Source of the DNA: Halomonas beimenensis
GTDB taxonomy: Bacteria > Pseudomonadota > Gammaproteobacteria > Pseudomonadales > Halomonadaceae
Assembly (NCBI RefSeq): GCF_002549795.1
Contig: NZ_CP021435.1
Span: 2,046,001 to 2,110,000 of the forward strand
DNA length: 64,000 nucleotides
Direction: 5' to 3'
Shown: positions 27,647 through 36,904 of the stretch, piece by piece
Numbering within the stretch: position 1 is the stretch's first letter
Layout: every line of letters starts with the position of its first letter
Position numbers and translations under genes: made by a program
Notes under the pieces: generated by a model
What the model saw: the letters and a program-made list of their open reading frames with translations, nothing else
What the model was told of the DNA's origin: nothing
Database searches by the model: none

Positions 27647-28853
27647 GGGGCACCGCGCGCTCGGCCCCTCTGCCGGGGTCTTCGTCGCCCTGATGATCCT
27701 GGTGGGGCTGAACCTGCGACCGGCCTTGTCGTCGCTGGCCCCGCTGCTCCCGCGCATCGAAGCCCAGACCGGCCTGCCGCTGCTGGCCATCGGCGCCTTG
27801 ACCACCCTGCCGGTGCTCTGCCTGGGCCTCTTCGCGCCTCTGGCGCCCTGGCTGTCTCGTCGCCTCGGCGCGGAACGGACCCTGTCGCTGGCCCTGCTGG
27901 TCCTGGCCCTCGGCCTGGTCATGCGGGGCCTGGCCGGATCCGCCGGGCTGTTCGCCGGCACCCTGCTGGTCGGCGCCGCCATCGGGGTGGCGGGCACCCT
28001 GCTCCCGGCCCTGGTCAAGCGCGAGCTGCCCGCCGGCGCCGACCTGATGACCGGGGTCTACACCATGGCGCTGTGCCTCGGGGGCGCCCTGGGCGCCGGG
28101 CTGAGCATCCCCCTGGCCGACGGCCTGGGCGGCTGGCCCCGAGCCCTGATGAGCTGGGCGGCCCTGGCCGCGCTGGCCCTGGCCGCCTGGCAGGCCTGGA
28201 TGCCGACCCCGGTGCGGCGCCCGCCCCCCTCTCCGCGAACCGGCAATACCCGGGCCCTGCTCGGCCAGCCCCTGGCCTGGCAGGTCACCCTCTACATGGG
28301 CTGCCAGTCCTCCCTGGCCTATATCGTCTTCGGCTGGCTGCCGACCCTGCTCGTCGCCCGGGGCCATGGCGAGGCGGAGGCGGGCTGGCTGATGGGCGTC
28401 TCGGTGATGGTGCAACTCGGCTCGGCCCTGGCCGCCCCCTGGCTGGCCCGCCTGGGGCGCGACCAGCGTCCCGCCCTGGCGCTGGTGCTATGCCTGGTCG
28501 CCGCCGGCTTCTGGGTACTGCTCGAGGGCCCCCTCGCCTGGCGCTGGGGAGGCGTGATCCTGCTGGGGCTCGGCCAGGGCGGCGGCTTCAGCCTGGCCCT
28601 GTCGCTGATCGTCCTGCGTACCGCCGATGCGCGGCTCGCCGGCAAGCTGTCGGGCATGGTCCAGGGCGGCGGCTACACCCTGGCCGCCCTGGGCCCCCTC
28701 GGGGTCGGCGTCATGCTGGACCTGGGGCTGGCGCTGTCCACCATCAGCGGCGTGCTGCTGGGCGTGGTGGCCGCGGCCGGCGCCTTCGCCCTGCTCGCGG
28801 GGCGCGATCGGCGCCTGATGACCGACGAGGCGGGCCGCCTGACGGTGCGTTGA
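27627..28853 (+). CDS. MFS transporter, CynX/NimT family
   Basis: A 408-residue inner-membrane carrier with twelve predicted helices. Features typical of the CynX-type group are LNLRPALSSLAPLLPRIEAQTGL in the first helix and loop, APWLSRRLGAERTL in the loop between helices two and three, and the late GLGQGGGFSLALSLIVLRT segment. Substrates in the family include cyanate and 2-nitroimidazole, but most members are uncharacterised. The start at 27627 overlaps the preceding unknown gene by 20 bases; ATG 27633 is an alternative two codons in. It is the last gene of a three-gene unit. Confidence 0.85.
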   Translation: MTMKSAEGHRALGPSAGVFVALMILVGLNLRPALSSLAPLLPRIEAQTGLPLLAIGALTTLPVLCLGLFAPLAPWLSRRLGAERTLSLALLVLALGLVMRGLAGSAGLFAGTLLVGAAIGVAGTLLPALVKRELPAGADLMTGVYTMALCLGGALGAGLSIPLADGLGGWPRALMSWAALAALALAAWQAWMPTPVRRPPPSPRTGNTRALLGQPLAWQVTLYMGCQSSLAYIVFGWLPTLLVARGHGEAEAGWLMGVSVMVQLGSALAAPWLARLGRDQRPALALVLCLVAAGFWVLLEGPLAWRWGGVILLGLGQGGGFSLALSLIVLRTADARLAGKLSGMVQGGGYTLAALGPLGVGVMLDLGLALSTISGVLLGVVAAAGAFALLAGRDRRLMTDEAGRLTVR

Positions 28854-28860
28854 GCCCCGC

Positions 28861-28880
28861 CCCTTGACCGAGCGCAAGGG
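28861..28880. promoter_or_regulatory. Hairpin/inverted repeat between the MFS and ABC genes
   Basis: CCCTTG-ACCGAGCG-CAAGGG has perfect six-base arms and starts eight bases after the MFS stop. It could end transcription weakly or be an operator for the export module at 28936. No T-tract follows. Confidence 0.3.
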
Positions 28881-28935
28881 TGAGCTCCCGGGCACCTGCT
28901 AGGCTGTAGCCGTGTTCCCCGACACGGGCCCGGCC

Positions 28936-29649
28936 ATGGCGACACCCGAGATCGTCCTCGACGCCCGGGGACTGACGCGCACCTACCTGACCGGCGAGGT
29001 CGAGGTGCCGGCCCTGCGCGGCGTGGACCTCGCCCTGTCCCGCGGCGAGCTGGTGGTGATGCTCGGCGCCTCGGGCTCCGGCAAGTCCACCCTGCTCAAC
29101 ATCCTCGGCGGGCTGGATCGTGCCGATGCCGGGCGGCTGCGCTACCTCGACCAGGATCTGTCCGGCGCCACGCGGCGCCGGCTCACCGACTACCGCCGTC
29201 GGCACGTGGGCTTCGTCTTCCAGTTCTACAACCTGATCTCGAGCCTCACCGCCCGGGAGAACGTGGCCATCGTCGCCGATATCAGCGAGGCGCCGATGGC
29301 GCCGGAGGACGCCCTCGAGCTGGTCGGCCTGGGGCATCGGCTGGATCACTTCCCCTCCCAGCTGTCCGGGGGCGAGCAACAGCGCGTGGCCATCGCCCGA
29401 GCGCTGGCCAAGCGGCCCGCGCTGCTGTTCTGCGACGAGCCCACCGGCGCCCTGGACTTCCGCACCGGCATCCGCGTCCTGGAGGTCATCGAGCGCGTCA
29501 ACCGGGACACCGACACCACGGTGGCGATCATTACCCACAATGCGGTCATCGGCGGGATGGCCGATCGGGTCCTGCACCTGCGTGACGGACGCCTCGAGGC
29601 CCAGACGCGCCCCGAGCAGCGCCAGGCCGCCGGAGCGCTGGTCTGGTGA
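28936..29649 (+). CDS. ABC transporter ATP-binding protein (LolD/MacB-like)
   Basis: A 237-residue cytoplasmic ATPase. It has Walker [11 protein letters not shown] near residue 44, Q-loop FVFQFYNL, signature [15 protein letters not shown], Walker [13 protein letters not shown] and H-loop ITHN. The sequence is of the type that drives FtsX-fold (MacB-class) permeases. The ATG at 28936 begins just before the ATPase fold; a GTG at 28912 would add eight residues. The last codons overlap the permease start (GTGA). With the two genes that follow it forms an ATPase-permease-adaptor module. Confidence 0.9.
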   Translation: MATPEIVLDARGLTRTYLTGEVEVPALRGVDLALSRGELVVMLGASGSGKSTLLNILGGLDRADAGRLRYLDQDLSGATRRRLTDYRRRHVGFVFQFYNLISSLTARENVAIVADISEAPMAPEDALELVGLGHRLDHFPSQLSGGEQQRVAIARALAKRPALLFCDEPTGALDFRTGIRVLEVIERVNRDTDTTVAIITHNAVIGGMADRVLHLRDGRLEAQTRPEQRQAAGALVW

Positions 29650-32003
29650 GCGCCACCCTGGCCCTCAAGCGGCGGCGAGACCTGTGGCGGCTCAAGACCC
29701 AGGTCCTGGCCATCGGCGTGGTCATCGCCGGCGGGGTCATGACCCTGGTGCTGGCACTCAGCATGATCGAGACCCTGACCGAGGCCCGGGCCGCCTTCTA
29801 TGCCAGCCATCACTATGCCGAGGTGTTCGCACGCGTCAGCCGGGCCCCGGAGGGCCTGGTGACCCGCCTGCAGCGGCTGCCCGGGGTCAACCTGATCGAG
29901 TCCCGGGTCGGCGCCCCGGTGCGACTCGCCGTGGCCGGCTTCGAGGATCCGGTCCAGGGCCGGGCCCTCTCCCTGCCGGACGGGCGCCAGCCGGTCCTCA
30001 ACCGCCTGCACCTGCTGCGCGGCGGCCTGCCCGGGCCCGGCCGCGAGGACCAGGTGGTGATCAGCGACGCCTTCGCCGAGGCCCACGACCTGGCGCCCGG
30101 GGACGCGCTGGAGGCCATCCTGGAGGGCCGGCGGATCCGGCTGCTCATCAGCGGGGTGGCGCGCAGCCCCGAGTTCCTCTATCAGGCCGGCCCCGCCGAC
30201 CTGGTGCCCGACTACCACCGCTATGCGCTGCTGTGGATGAATCGCCGCGCCCTGGCCGAGGCCATCGACATGAGCGGTGCCTTCAACGAGCTGAGCCTGA
30301 CCCTGCAGGCCGGTGCCGAGCGCGAGGGGGTGATCGATGCCCTGGACCTGGCCCTGGCGCGATACGGCGGCACCGGCGCCGGGACCCGCCATGATCAGCA
30401 GTCCCACCGCTTCCTCGAGGAGGAACTGGCCATGCAGCGCGCCCAGGCCAGGGTGCTGCCCACGGTCTTCCTGCTGGTCTCGGCCTTCCTGCTCCACGTC
30501 ATCATGGTCCGCACCATCCGGACTCAGCGCGAGCAGATCGCCGTCCTCAAGGCCTTCGGCTTCCGTGACGGCGAGCTCGCCCGTCACTATGCCGGCCTCG
30601 CCGGGGGGATAGTGCTGCTGGGATGGGGCCTCGGGGTGGGGCTGGCCGCCTGTGCCGCCCAGGCGATGGCCGACCTCTATGCGGAATACTTTCGCTTCGC
30701 CGACCTGCCCCTGCGACTGTCGATCGAGGCCATGGTGCTGTCGCTGGCCCTTTCGGGCCTGGCCGGGCTCGGCGGCTGCTGGCGGGCGGTCTGGGTGGCC
30801 GTGCGCCGTCCGCCCGCCGAGGCCATGCGCCCCCCCGCGCCACAACGCTTCCGACGCACCTGGCTGGAACGCTGCCTGCCGGGCGGCGGGCCTGCCGCAC
30901 GCATCGTGCTGCGCCATCTGGGCCGCCACCCGGTCAAGGCGAGTTTCTCGATCACCGGGATCGCCCTCTCGGCGGGATTGCTGATGATGGGGGCCTGGCA
31001 GCTCGATGCCGTGGAGCGCATGGTGGACCGCCAGTACCGGGACATCATGGGCATGGACATCGAGCTGAGCTTCACCGAGGCCGTCCCCGCCAGGGCGGCC
31101 GGCGAACTGCGTCACCTCCCCGGCGTCCTCGGGGTGGAGACATGGCGCACCGTCCCCGTGACCCTGAGCCATGGCCACCGTCGCTACCGGACCCGGCTGA
31201 CGGGCCTGCCGGACTGGCCCAGGATGCGCCGAGTGGTCGCCGCCGGGCCTCCCCGGCCGGTGCCCGACACGGGGCTCTGGCTGACCCGTTACCTGGCCGA
31301 GTGGCTCGGCGACCGGCCGGGCGACCCGGTGGAAGTGGCGGTCATGACCGGGCATCGCCGTCGCGTCGCCCTGCCCCTGACCGGGCTCGTCGACGAACCC
31401 ATCGGGGTCGGCGCCTACCTCAGCCGAGATGGCCTCAATCGCCTGATGCGGGAAGGGCCCGCCGTCAGCGGCGCCTGGTTGCTGGTCGACGCCGCCCGTC
31501 GCGAGGCGCTGCTCGACGAACTTCACGGCCTGCCCGCCGTGGCCGGCATCGGCCTGCTCGACGAGGCCGAGCGGGGCGTGCGCGCCTACCTGGACGAGAC
31601 CATGGGGGTCTTCGCGACCATCTTCGTGCTGCTGGCCGGGTCCATCGCCTTCGGGGTGATCTACAACGACGCCCGCATCAGCTTCGCCGAGCGCGCCCGC
31701 GAACTGTCGACGCTGCTGGTCCTGGGCTACACCCGCCTCGAGGTATCGCGGATACTGGTGGGGGAGATCCTGCTGCTCACGCTGCTGGCGATCCCGCCGG
31801 GCTGGGCGCTGGGCGCCGGCTTCTGCTGGCTGCTCGGCGAGGCCGTCAGCAACGACCTCTTCCGCATCCCGCTGGCGCTCACCCCGCGCACCCTGGCGCT
31901 CGCCGCCAGCGGGGTCCTCGGCGCCGCGGCGCTGGTCGGCCTGCTGATGCTGCGCCGCCTCGGACGCCTGGACATGATCGCGGTGCTCAAGGCACCGGAG
32001 TGA
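29646..32003 (+). CDS. ABC transporter permease with two FtsX domains
   Basis: A 785-residue inner-membrane protein. It has an N-terminal helix (residues about 20-40), a large periplasmic domain, and three helices around 275-390 forming the first FtsX core. A second anchor near 425-445 and a second periplasmic domain follow, then a final three-helix FtsX core (about 660-775). Duplicated FtsX cores in a single chain are typical of lipoprotein- and lipid-type exporters. It starts with GTG at 29646, overlapping the ATPase gene by four bases, and is followed 13 bases later by a HlyD-type adaptor. The substrate is unknown. Confidence 0.88.
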   Translation: MSATLALKRRRDLWRLKTQVLAIGVVIAGGVMTLVLALSMIETLTEARAAFYASHHYAEVFARVSRAPEGLVTRLQRLPGVNLIESRVGAPVRLAVAGFEDPVQGRALSLPDGRQPVLNRLHLLRGGLPGPGREDQVVISDAFAEAHDLAPGDALEAILEGRRIRLLISGVARSPEFLYQAGPADLVPDYHRYALLWMNRRALAEAIDMSGAFNELSLTLQAGAEREGVIDALDLALARYGGTGAGTRHDQQSHRFLEEELAMQRAQARVLPTVFLLVSAFLLHVIMVRTIRTQREQIAVLKAFGFRDGELARHYAGLAGGIVLLGWGLGVGLAACAAQAMADLYAEYFRFADLPLRLSIEAMVLSLALSGLAGLGGCWRAVWVAVRRPPAEAMRPPAPQRFRRTWLERCLPGGGPAARIVLRHLGRHPVKASFSITGIALSAGLLMMGAWQLDAVERMVDRQYRDIMGMDIELSFTEAVPARAAGELRHLPGVLGVETWRTVPVTLSHGHRRYRTRLTGLPDWPRMRRVVAAGPPRPVPDTGLWLTRYLAEWLGDRPGDPVEVAVMTGHRRRVALPLTGLVDEPIGVGAYLSRDGLNRLMREGPAVSGAWLLVDAARREALLDELHGLPAVAGIGLLDEAERGVRAYLDETMGVFATIFVLLAGSIAFGVIYNDARISFAERARELSTLLVLGYTRLEVSRILVGEILLLTLLAIPPGWALGAGFCWLLGEAVSNDLFRIPLALTPRTLALAASGVLGAAALVGLLMLRRLGRLDMIAVLKAPE

Positions 32004-32016
32004 CGAAGGAGACCCC

Positions 32017-33225
32017 ATGCGCCCCCCCCACCCGACGCTGGTCCGCCTGGGCTGGGCAGTGCTCGCCCTGGCCCTGGCCGGCCTGCTGGCCTGGGCCCTG
32101 CGCCCGGCTCCCGAGACGGTGACCACCGCCCCGGTGACCTCGGCTCCCTTCACCGACAGCGTCCGCGAGGAGGGCCGGACGCGGCTGCGCGATACCTGGC
32201 ACGTCTCCGCCCCCATCGACGGCTACCTGCAACGGGTCACCCTGGAACCCGGCGACCCGGTGTCCCCGGGGCAGGTGCTGTTTCGTCTGGAGCCCAGCCC
32301 CGCGCCGGCCCTCGACGCCCGCAGCCGCGAACAGGCGGAGGATGCCCTCTCGGCCGCCCGCGCCCGACTCCACGCCGCCGAGGCCAACCTGGAGACCGCC
32401 GAGGCCGAGCGGCGCTTCGCCGAAGCGGAGTACCAGCGCTACCGGCGCCTGCACGAGCGCCAGCTGGTGTCCACCGCCGAGCTCGAACACTACGCCAGCC
32501 GGCGCGACCGCCAGCGCGCCCTGGCCCGGGCCGCCGCCTCCGGGGTGGAGGCGGCACGCTTCGAGGTCGAGAGCGCACGCGCGGTGCTGGCGGTGGCCAG
32601 TGGCACCCGCGGCGACGACGACACGCCCTGGCTCGAGGTGTCGTCGCCGGTGGGCGGCGTGGTGCTCGAGCGCATGCGCTGTTGCGAGGGGGCCGTGGCC
32701 GCAGGCGAGGCCATCCTCGAGATCGGCCGACTCGCCGACATGGAGGTCCGGGTGGACCTGCTGTCGATGGATGCCGTGCGCCTGACACCGGGCATGGCGG
32801 TGGAGATCGGCGGCTGGGGCGGCCCGCCGTTGCGGGGGCGCGTGCGACGCATCGAGCCGGCCGGCTTCACCCGGGTCTCGGCGCTGGGGGTCGACGAGCA
32901 GCGGGTGCCGGTGATCGTCGACTTCGCCGAGGACGTGGCCCCCGCCGAGCTGGGGCTCGGGGTGGGCTTCCGGGTCGAGGCGACCTTCCTGATCTGGCAG
33001 GCCGAGGACGTCCTGCAACTCCCCACCAGCGCGCTCTTCCGCGATGCCGGGCGCTGGGCCGCCTTCGTGGTCGAGGACGGCCGTGCCCGCCTGCGCCATC
33101 TGGAGATCGGCCGCCAGAGCGGGCTGGTCACCCAGGTGAGCGACGGGCTGGAGGCGGGAGAGACGGTCATCGTCCATCCCGGGGAAGGGATCGAGGACGG
33201 CATCGCGGTGGCGCCTCGCGCCTGA
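32017..33225 (+). CDS. HlyD-family periplasmic adaptor protein
   Basis: A 402-residue membrane-fusion protein. An uncleaved N-terminal anchor covers residues 10-28. A barrel/lipoyl half-motif (TWHVSAPIDGYLQRVTLEPGDPVSPGQVLFRLEP) precedes a helical hairpin at about 105-185 rich in Ala, Glu and Arg. The second lipoyl half (VSSPVGGVVLERMRCCEGAVAAGEAILEIG) and a beta-barrel region follow. A GGAGA box precedes the ATG at 32017. It completes the ABC-FtsX-adaptor set. No outer-membrane TolC-type partner is encoded nearby, so a shared TolC is presumed. Confidence 0.9.
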   Translation: MRPPHPTLVRLGWAVLALALAGLLAWALRPAPETVTTAPVTSAPFTDSVREEGRTRLRDTWHVSAPIDGYLQRVTLEPGDPVSPGQVLFRLEPSPAPALDARSREQAEDALSAARARLHAAEANLETAEAERRFAEAEYQRYRRLHERQLVSTAELEHYASRRDRQRALARAAASGVEAARFEVESARAVLAVASGTRGDDDTPWLEVSSPVGGVVLERMRCCEGAVAAGEAILEIGRLADMEVRVDLLSMDAVRLTPGMAVEIGGWGGPPLRGRVRRIEPAGFTRVSALGVDEQRVPVIVDFAEDVAPAELGLGVGFRVEATFLIWQAEDVLQLPTSALFRDAGRWAAFVVEDGRARLRHLEIGRQSGLVTQVSDGLEAGETVIVHPGEGIEDGIAVAPRA

Positions 33226-33283
33226 CTTGCCTGGGGCGTCCATGCCCGTATCATGACGCCATTGCCAAGCACCCGGAGCCGAC

Positions 33284-34342
33284 ATGACGCCTTCTCCCTC
33301 TCCCCTGCTGGTGATCTACACCGGCGGCACCCTGGGCATGGTCGACAGCCCCGAGGGGCTCGCCCCGGGCCGTGACATCGAGGCCCGACTGCGGCGCGCC
33401 CTGGCCGGCCTGCCGCCGGCACGCCAGGCCGCCCTGGCCGAGTTCCAGGTCCTCGAGACGGCGACCCCGATCGACTCCAGCAGCGCCACGCCGACCGACT
33501 GGCAGGCCCTGGCGGGATTGATCGCCGAACGGTACGCCACCTATGCCGGAATCGTGGTCATTCACGGCACCGATACCCTGGCCTGGACCGCCGCCAGCCT
33601 GGCCTACCAGCTCCAGGGGCTCGACCGGCCGGTCGTGGTCACCGGGGCCATGCGACCGCTGGAGGCGCCCGGCAGCGACGCCCTGGCCAACGTCGAGGTC
33701 GCCCTGCGCTTCGCCGCCGACCCCCGCCTGCAGGAGGTCGCGGTGTGCTTCGCCGGCCGATTGCTGCGGGGCGTACGCAGCCGCAAGTGGCAGACCCGTG
33801 AGGCGGATGCCTTCGTCAGCCCCAATCTCCCGCCGCTCGGCGAGTGCGTGGACGAGGATGCCGTGCTCTACCCCGGCCGCGGGCTGGAGCGCCAGCAGCG
33901 CGGCGCCCCGCGCTTCGAGCTGCCGGACTACACCCCCCTGGCCCACGGGGCCGTCCCGCGCATCGTCCTCTGGCCGGGGATGACCGCCTGGCAACTCGAG
34001 GCCTGGCTGGCGGACGATCGGGTCCAGGGCGCCCTGCTGGAACTCTGGGGGGGCGGCAACCTGCCGGGCGATCCGTCTCTGGCCGGCGTGCTGGGCCGGG
34101 CCAGCGGCGAGGGCAAGCTGTTGGCCGCGGTCAGCCAGTGTCCCTACGGCGCCGTCGCCATCGGCGACTATGCCGCCGGACGCCCGCTGATCGAGGCCGG
34201 GGTCCTGTCCGGCGACGACATGACGCCCGAGGCCGCGGTCACCAAGCTGGTCCACCTGCTGGCCCAGCCGCTCCCCGAGGCGGAACGACGGCGCCGCTTC
34301 CTCCTTCCGCTGGTGGGGGAACGCTCCCCCCCCGAGCGTTGA
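33284..34342 (+). CDS. Type I L-asparaginase (AnsA-like)
   Basis: A 352-residue cytoplasmic amidohydrolase that converts asparagine to aspartate and ammonia. The first active-site motif, IYTGGTLGM, is at residues about 9-17 and carries the nucleophilic Thr. The second, HGTDTLAWTA, is near residue 95. No signal peptide is present, and the length fits the cytoplasmic AnsA group rather than periplasmic AnsB. The start at 33284 is read from the strong homology beginning within ten residues. It stands alone between the export module and a small DUF2789 gene. Confidence 0.9.
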   Translation: MTPSPSPLLVIYTGGTLGMVDSPEGLAPGRDIEARLRRALAGLPPARQAALAEFQVLETATPIDSSSATPTDWQALAGLIAERYATYAGIVVIHGTDTLAWTAASLAYQLQGLDRPVVVTGAMRPLEAPGSDALANVEVALRFAADPRLQEVAVCFAGRLLRGVRSRKWQTREADAFVSPNLPPLGECVDEDAVLYPGRGLERQQRGAPRFELPDYTPLAHGAVPRIVLWPGMTAWQLEAWLADDRVQGALLELWGGGNLPGDPSLAGVLGRASGEGKLLAAVSQCPYGAVAIGDYAAGRPLIEAGVLSGDDMTPEAAVTKLVHLLAQPLPEAERRRRFLLPLVGERSPPER

Positions 34343-34415
34343 AGCCGGGCCCTGCCCCGCTCGAGGGCGTCGGACTAGAGTGGGGGATACACCGCGATGG
34401 GACAGGAGAGCCGCC

Positions 34416-34652
34416 ATGGAACACCCCGATCACCCCTTCAGTGAACTCTTCGAGCAGCTCGGCCTGGCCTCGGACCCGGAGTCCATCAAGCGCTTCCTCG
34501 AGCGGCATGCCCCCATTCCCGAGGAGGTGGAGCTGCCCGACGCCCCCTGCTGGAACGAGGGGCAGGCCGAGTTCCTGCGCGAGGCCATCGCCGAGGACGC
34601 CGACTGGGCGGAGGTCGTCGATCACCTGGACGCCTCGCTGCGCAAGGCCTGA
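34416..34652 (+). CDS. DUF2789 family small protein
   Basis: A 78-residue acidic protein. The conserved block runs from HPFSELFEQLGL to APCWNEGQAEFLREAIAEDADWAEVVDHLD, the hallmark of DUF2789, a gammaproteobacterial family of unknown function. It starts with ATG at 34416 behind an AGGAG box; the in-frame ATG at 34380 has no such box. No membrane or signal segment is present. It is flanked by asparaginase and the HDOD-GGDEF gene, with gaps of 73 and 126 bases, so it is probably a single-gene unit. Confidence 0.85.
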   Translation: MEHPDHPFSELFEQLGLASDPESIKRFLERHAPIPEEVELPDAPCWNEGQAEFLREAIAEDADWAEVVDHLDASLRKA

Positions 34653-34778
34653 TCCGTTGAAGCGGGCAGACCCCTGCGAGCAAGCGCGATAGACTGCACC
34701 GCACGACCCGTCAGGGCGCTTGACGAGCCGACCCCGGCGGTCGCCCCGTCTGCCCTCGCCACGACAAGGAGAACAGGC

Positions 34779-36314
34779 GTGCCCGCGATCGAGACAGACC
34801 CGCCCGCGTCGGTCACCCACCGGCCCCGGGGGCTCCCCATGCTGCCCGATGCCCTGGCGCTCCGGCTGGAGGACTGTGACACCCTGCCTTCCCTGCCCTC
34901 CGCCGTGCTGCGGGTCCTGGAGCTGTCGCGCTGCCCGGAGGCATCGACCAGCGACTATGCGGCGGCCATCGAGCCCGACCCCGCCCTGACCCTGAGGGTG
35001 ATGGCGCTGGCCAACAGCGCCTTCTACTCCCGCCAGGCCGGCGAGGTGCATCAGTGTCAGGATGCCGTGGGACGACTGGGCACCGATGCCACCACGGCCG
35101 CGGCCCTGAGCTTCGGGCTGCGAGACCTCGAGGTTCCCGACCGCTTCTGGCATCGCGCCCTGACGGCCGCCACGGCGGCCCGGGAGCTGGCGCGTCGCCT
35201 GTGCCCCGAGGCCGCGAGCCGGCTGTTCACCGCCGCCCTCCTCCAGGACGTGGGCATCCTCGCCCTGGTCGCCCTCGAGGGCGAGGCCTACGCGAGCCGG
35301 CTGGAGTGTCTCGTTCAACACCCTGAGCTCGCGGTGGCCGAGCGCGAGGCCTACGGCTGCGACCATGCCCGGGTCGGCGCCTGGCTGGCCCGCGACTGGG
35401 GGGCCTCCCTGGACCTGGCCCGGCTCATCGCCGACAGCCACGGCCCGCTGACGGCCGACGATCCCCAGCGGCTCTGCCTGCGCCTGTCGGGGCGGGTCGC
35501 CGACGCCCACCTGGCCGACGATGCCTCCCTGGCCTTCGCCAAGCTCGGCCAGCTCCTGGAGCGGTTCGGTGACCTCGAGGGTCTTCCGAGCCTGTCCCTG
35601 GAGCGGCTGCTCGGGGAGGTCTGCGACGCCCTGCCGGCCATGACCGAGCTGTTCGCCCTGACCGGGATGCCTAGCCTCGACCGGACCCAGGTGCTGCTCG
35701 AGGGCAAGCAGCGGCTGTTCGCCCTGACGCTGCACCTCTGCGCGCGCCTCGAGGACCACCATCGCCAGCTCGACGCCCTGCGCGAGGAAAACGACGCGCT
35801 GGACATCAAGACCCGCACGGACCCCCTCACCGGCCTCGCCAATCGCGGCTGGCTGGAACACAGCATCGAGCAGCGTCTCCAGGCGGCGGAGCGCGCGGGG
35901 CAGGGCCTGGCGCTGCTGTTCATCGACCTGGATCACTTCAAGGCGCTCAACGACCGGCACGGGCATGGGGTCGGCGATACCGCCCTGGTCAACTTCGCCA
36001 CGGCCCTGCGCGACCTGATCCGGGAAGGCGACCTGGCCGGCCGTTACGGCGGCGAGGAGTTCCTGGTGGTCCTGCCGGACCAGGGAAGCGACGGGGCCCG
36101 CCGGGTGGCGGCCCGGCTGCTGAGGCTGCTCGAGGCGCAGCCGATGGCCGAGGGACAGGATGAGACGCTGTACCTGTCGGCCTCGATCGGCATCGCCACC
36201 CTGGAAACCGGCCCGTTCCGCTCGGCCATGCAGATGATCGATGCCGCGGATCGCCAGATGTACCGCGCCAAGCGCGGTGGCCGTGGGCGGGTGGCCTCCT
36301 TGAAGCCGGCCTAG
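34779..36314 (+). CDS. HDOD and GGDEF domain protein (probable diguanylate cyclase)
   Basis: A 511-residue cytoplasmic signalling protein. Residues about 35-240 are an HDOD domain (LPSLPSAVLRVLEL...DPALTLRVMALANSAFYS), a helical module related to HD hydrolases but lacking catalytic residues. A helical linker (about 285-345) leads to a GGDEF domain (about 350-505) with DPLTGLANR, FIDLDHFKALND and an intact active site, RYGGEEFLVVLP. Catalytic activity making cyclic di-GMP is therefore likely. I see no RxxD inhibitory site directly before the active-site motif. It starts with GTG at 34779, eight bases after AAGGAG. HDOD presumably controls the cyclase. Confidence 0.9.
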   Translation: MPAIETDPPASVTHRPRGLPMLPDALALRLEDCDTLPSLPSAVLRVLELSRCPEASTSDYAAAIEPDPALTLRVMALANSAFYSRQAGEVHQCQDAVGRLGTDATTAAALSFGLRDLEVPDRFWHRALTAATAARELARRLCPEAASRLFTAALLQDVGILALVALEGEAYASRLECLVQHPELAVAEREAYGCDHARVGAWLARDWGASLDLARLIADSHGPLTADDPQRLCLRLSGRVADAHLADDASLAFAKLGQLLERFGDLEGLPSLSLERLLGEVCDALPAMTELFALTGMPSLDRTQVLLEGKQRLFALTLHLCARLEDHHRQLDALREENDALDIKTRTDPLTGLANRGWLEHSIEQRLQAAERAGQGLALLFIDLDHFKALNDRHGHGVGDTALVNFATALRDLIREGDLAGRYGGEEFLVVLPDQGSDGARRVAARLLRLLEAQPMAEGQDETLYLSASIGIATLETGPFRSAMQMIDAADRQMYRAKRGGRGRVASLKPA

Positions 36315-36356
36315 GAGCCTGGCCGGTGGTCGCGTGACGCGGGCACCGGGGCTCTC

Positions 36357-36767
36357 CTAGAGACGCGCCGCCACGCGGTCCAGGATCTGCTGGCTGACCT
36401 TGTTGACCAGGGGCCGCATCGCCCGGTTGACGGCCTTTTCCACCAGGCGGTTCTTGATCTCGTACTCCAGGGTCAGCGCCACCTCGGTGCCCTCCGGCAC
36501 CGGGGTCAGATGGTAACGCCCGCGGTTGTGCACCCCGGACAGGGATTCCCAGGCCAGTACCTCCGGCGCCCGGGACTCGGTGATCTCCACCTCGAAGGTC
36601 CAGTCCATGCCCACGGCATGCACGTGCCAGCGATAGCGGCCCTCCCCCAGGGACTCGATGTCCCGGATGAGGTCGGCGTAGTCGACGAAGTCCTCCACGC
36701 GCTCGAGCAGGGCGAAGACCCGCTCGGGAGGCGCCTCCAGGGTGGCACTGTGCTCGATGATGGCCAT
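36357..36767 (-). CDS. SRPBCC-fold (START-like) protein
   Basis: A 136-residue protein of the polyketide-cyclase/START superfamily. It begins MAIIEHSATLEAPPERVFALLERVEDFVDYADLI, the usual first strand and helix. A central WHVHAVGMDWTFEVEITE sheet and a long C-terminal helix ending QQILDRVAARL follow. Members bind hydrophobic ligands or act as coenzyme-Q or ribosome-associated factors; nothing here decides between them. It is an isolated gene between HDOD-GGDEF and trhP and converges on the former. Confidence 0.8.
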   Translation of the reverse strand: MAIIEHSATLEAPPERVFALLERVEDFVDYADLIRDIESLGEGRYRWHVHAVGMDWTFEVEITESRAPEVLAWESLSGVHNRGRYHLTPVPEGTEVALTLEYEIKNRLVEKAVNRAMRPLVNKVSQQILDRVAARL

Positions 36768-36904
36768 GCCGGTTCCTTGTGCTGAGGGTCATCGGGGCGG
36801 CAGGGCCGACTCGGCCCTGCCCCCTCCAGCTTCCTCGAAGGCCGCGGCCGATGTCCAGCCGGGGCTCAGGCCAGGAGCAGCGCTGAGTGATCTCGCGAGC
36901 GTTT

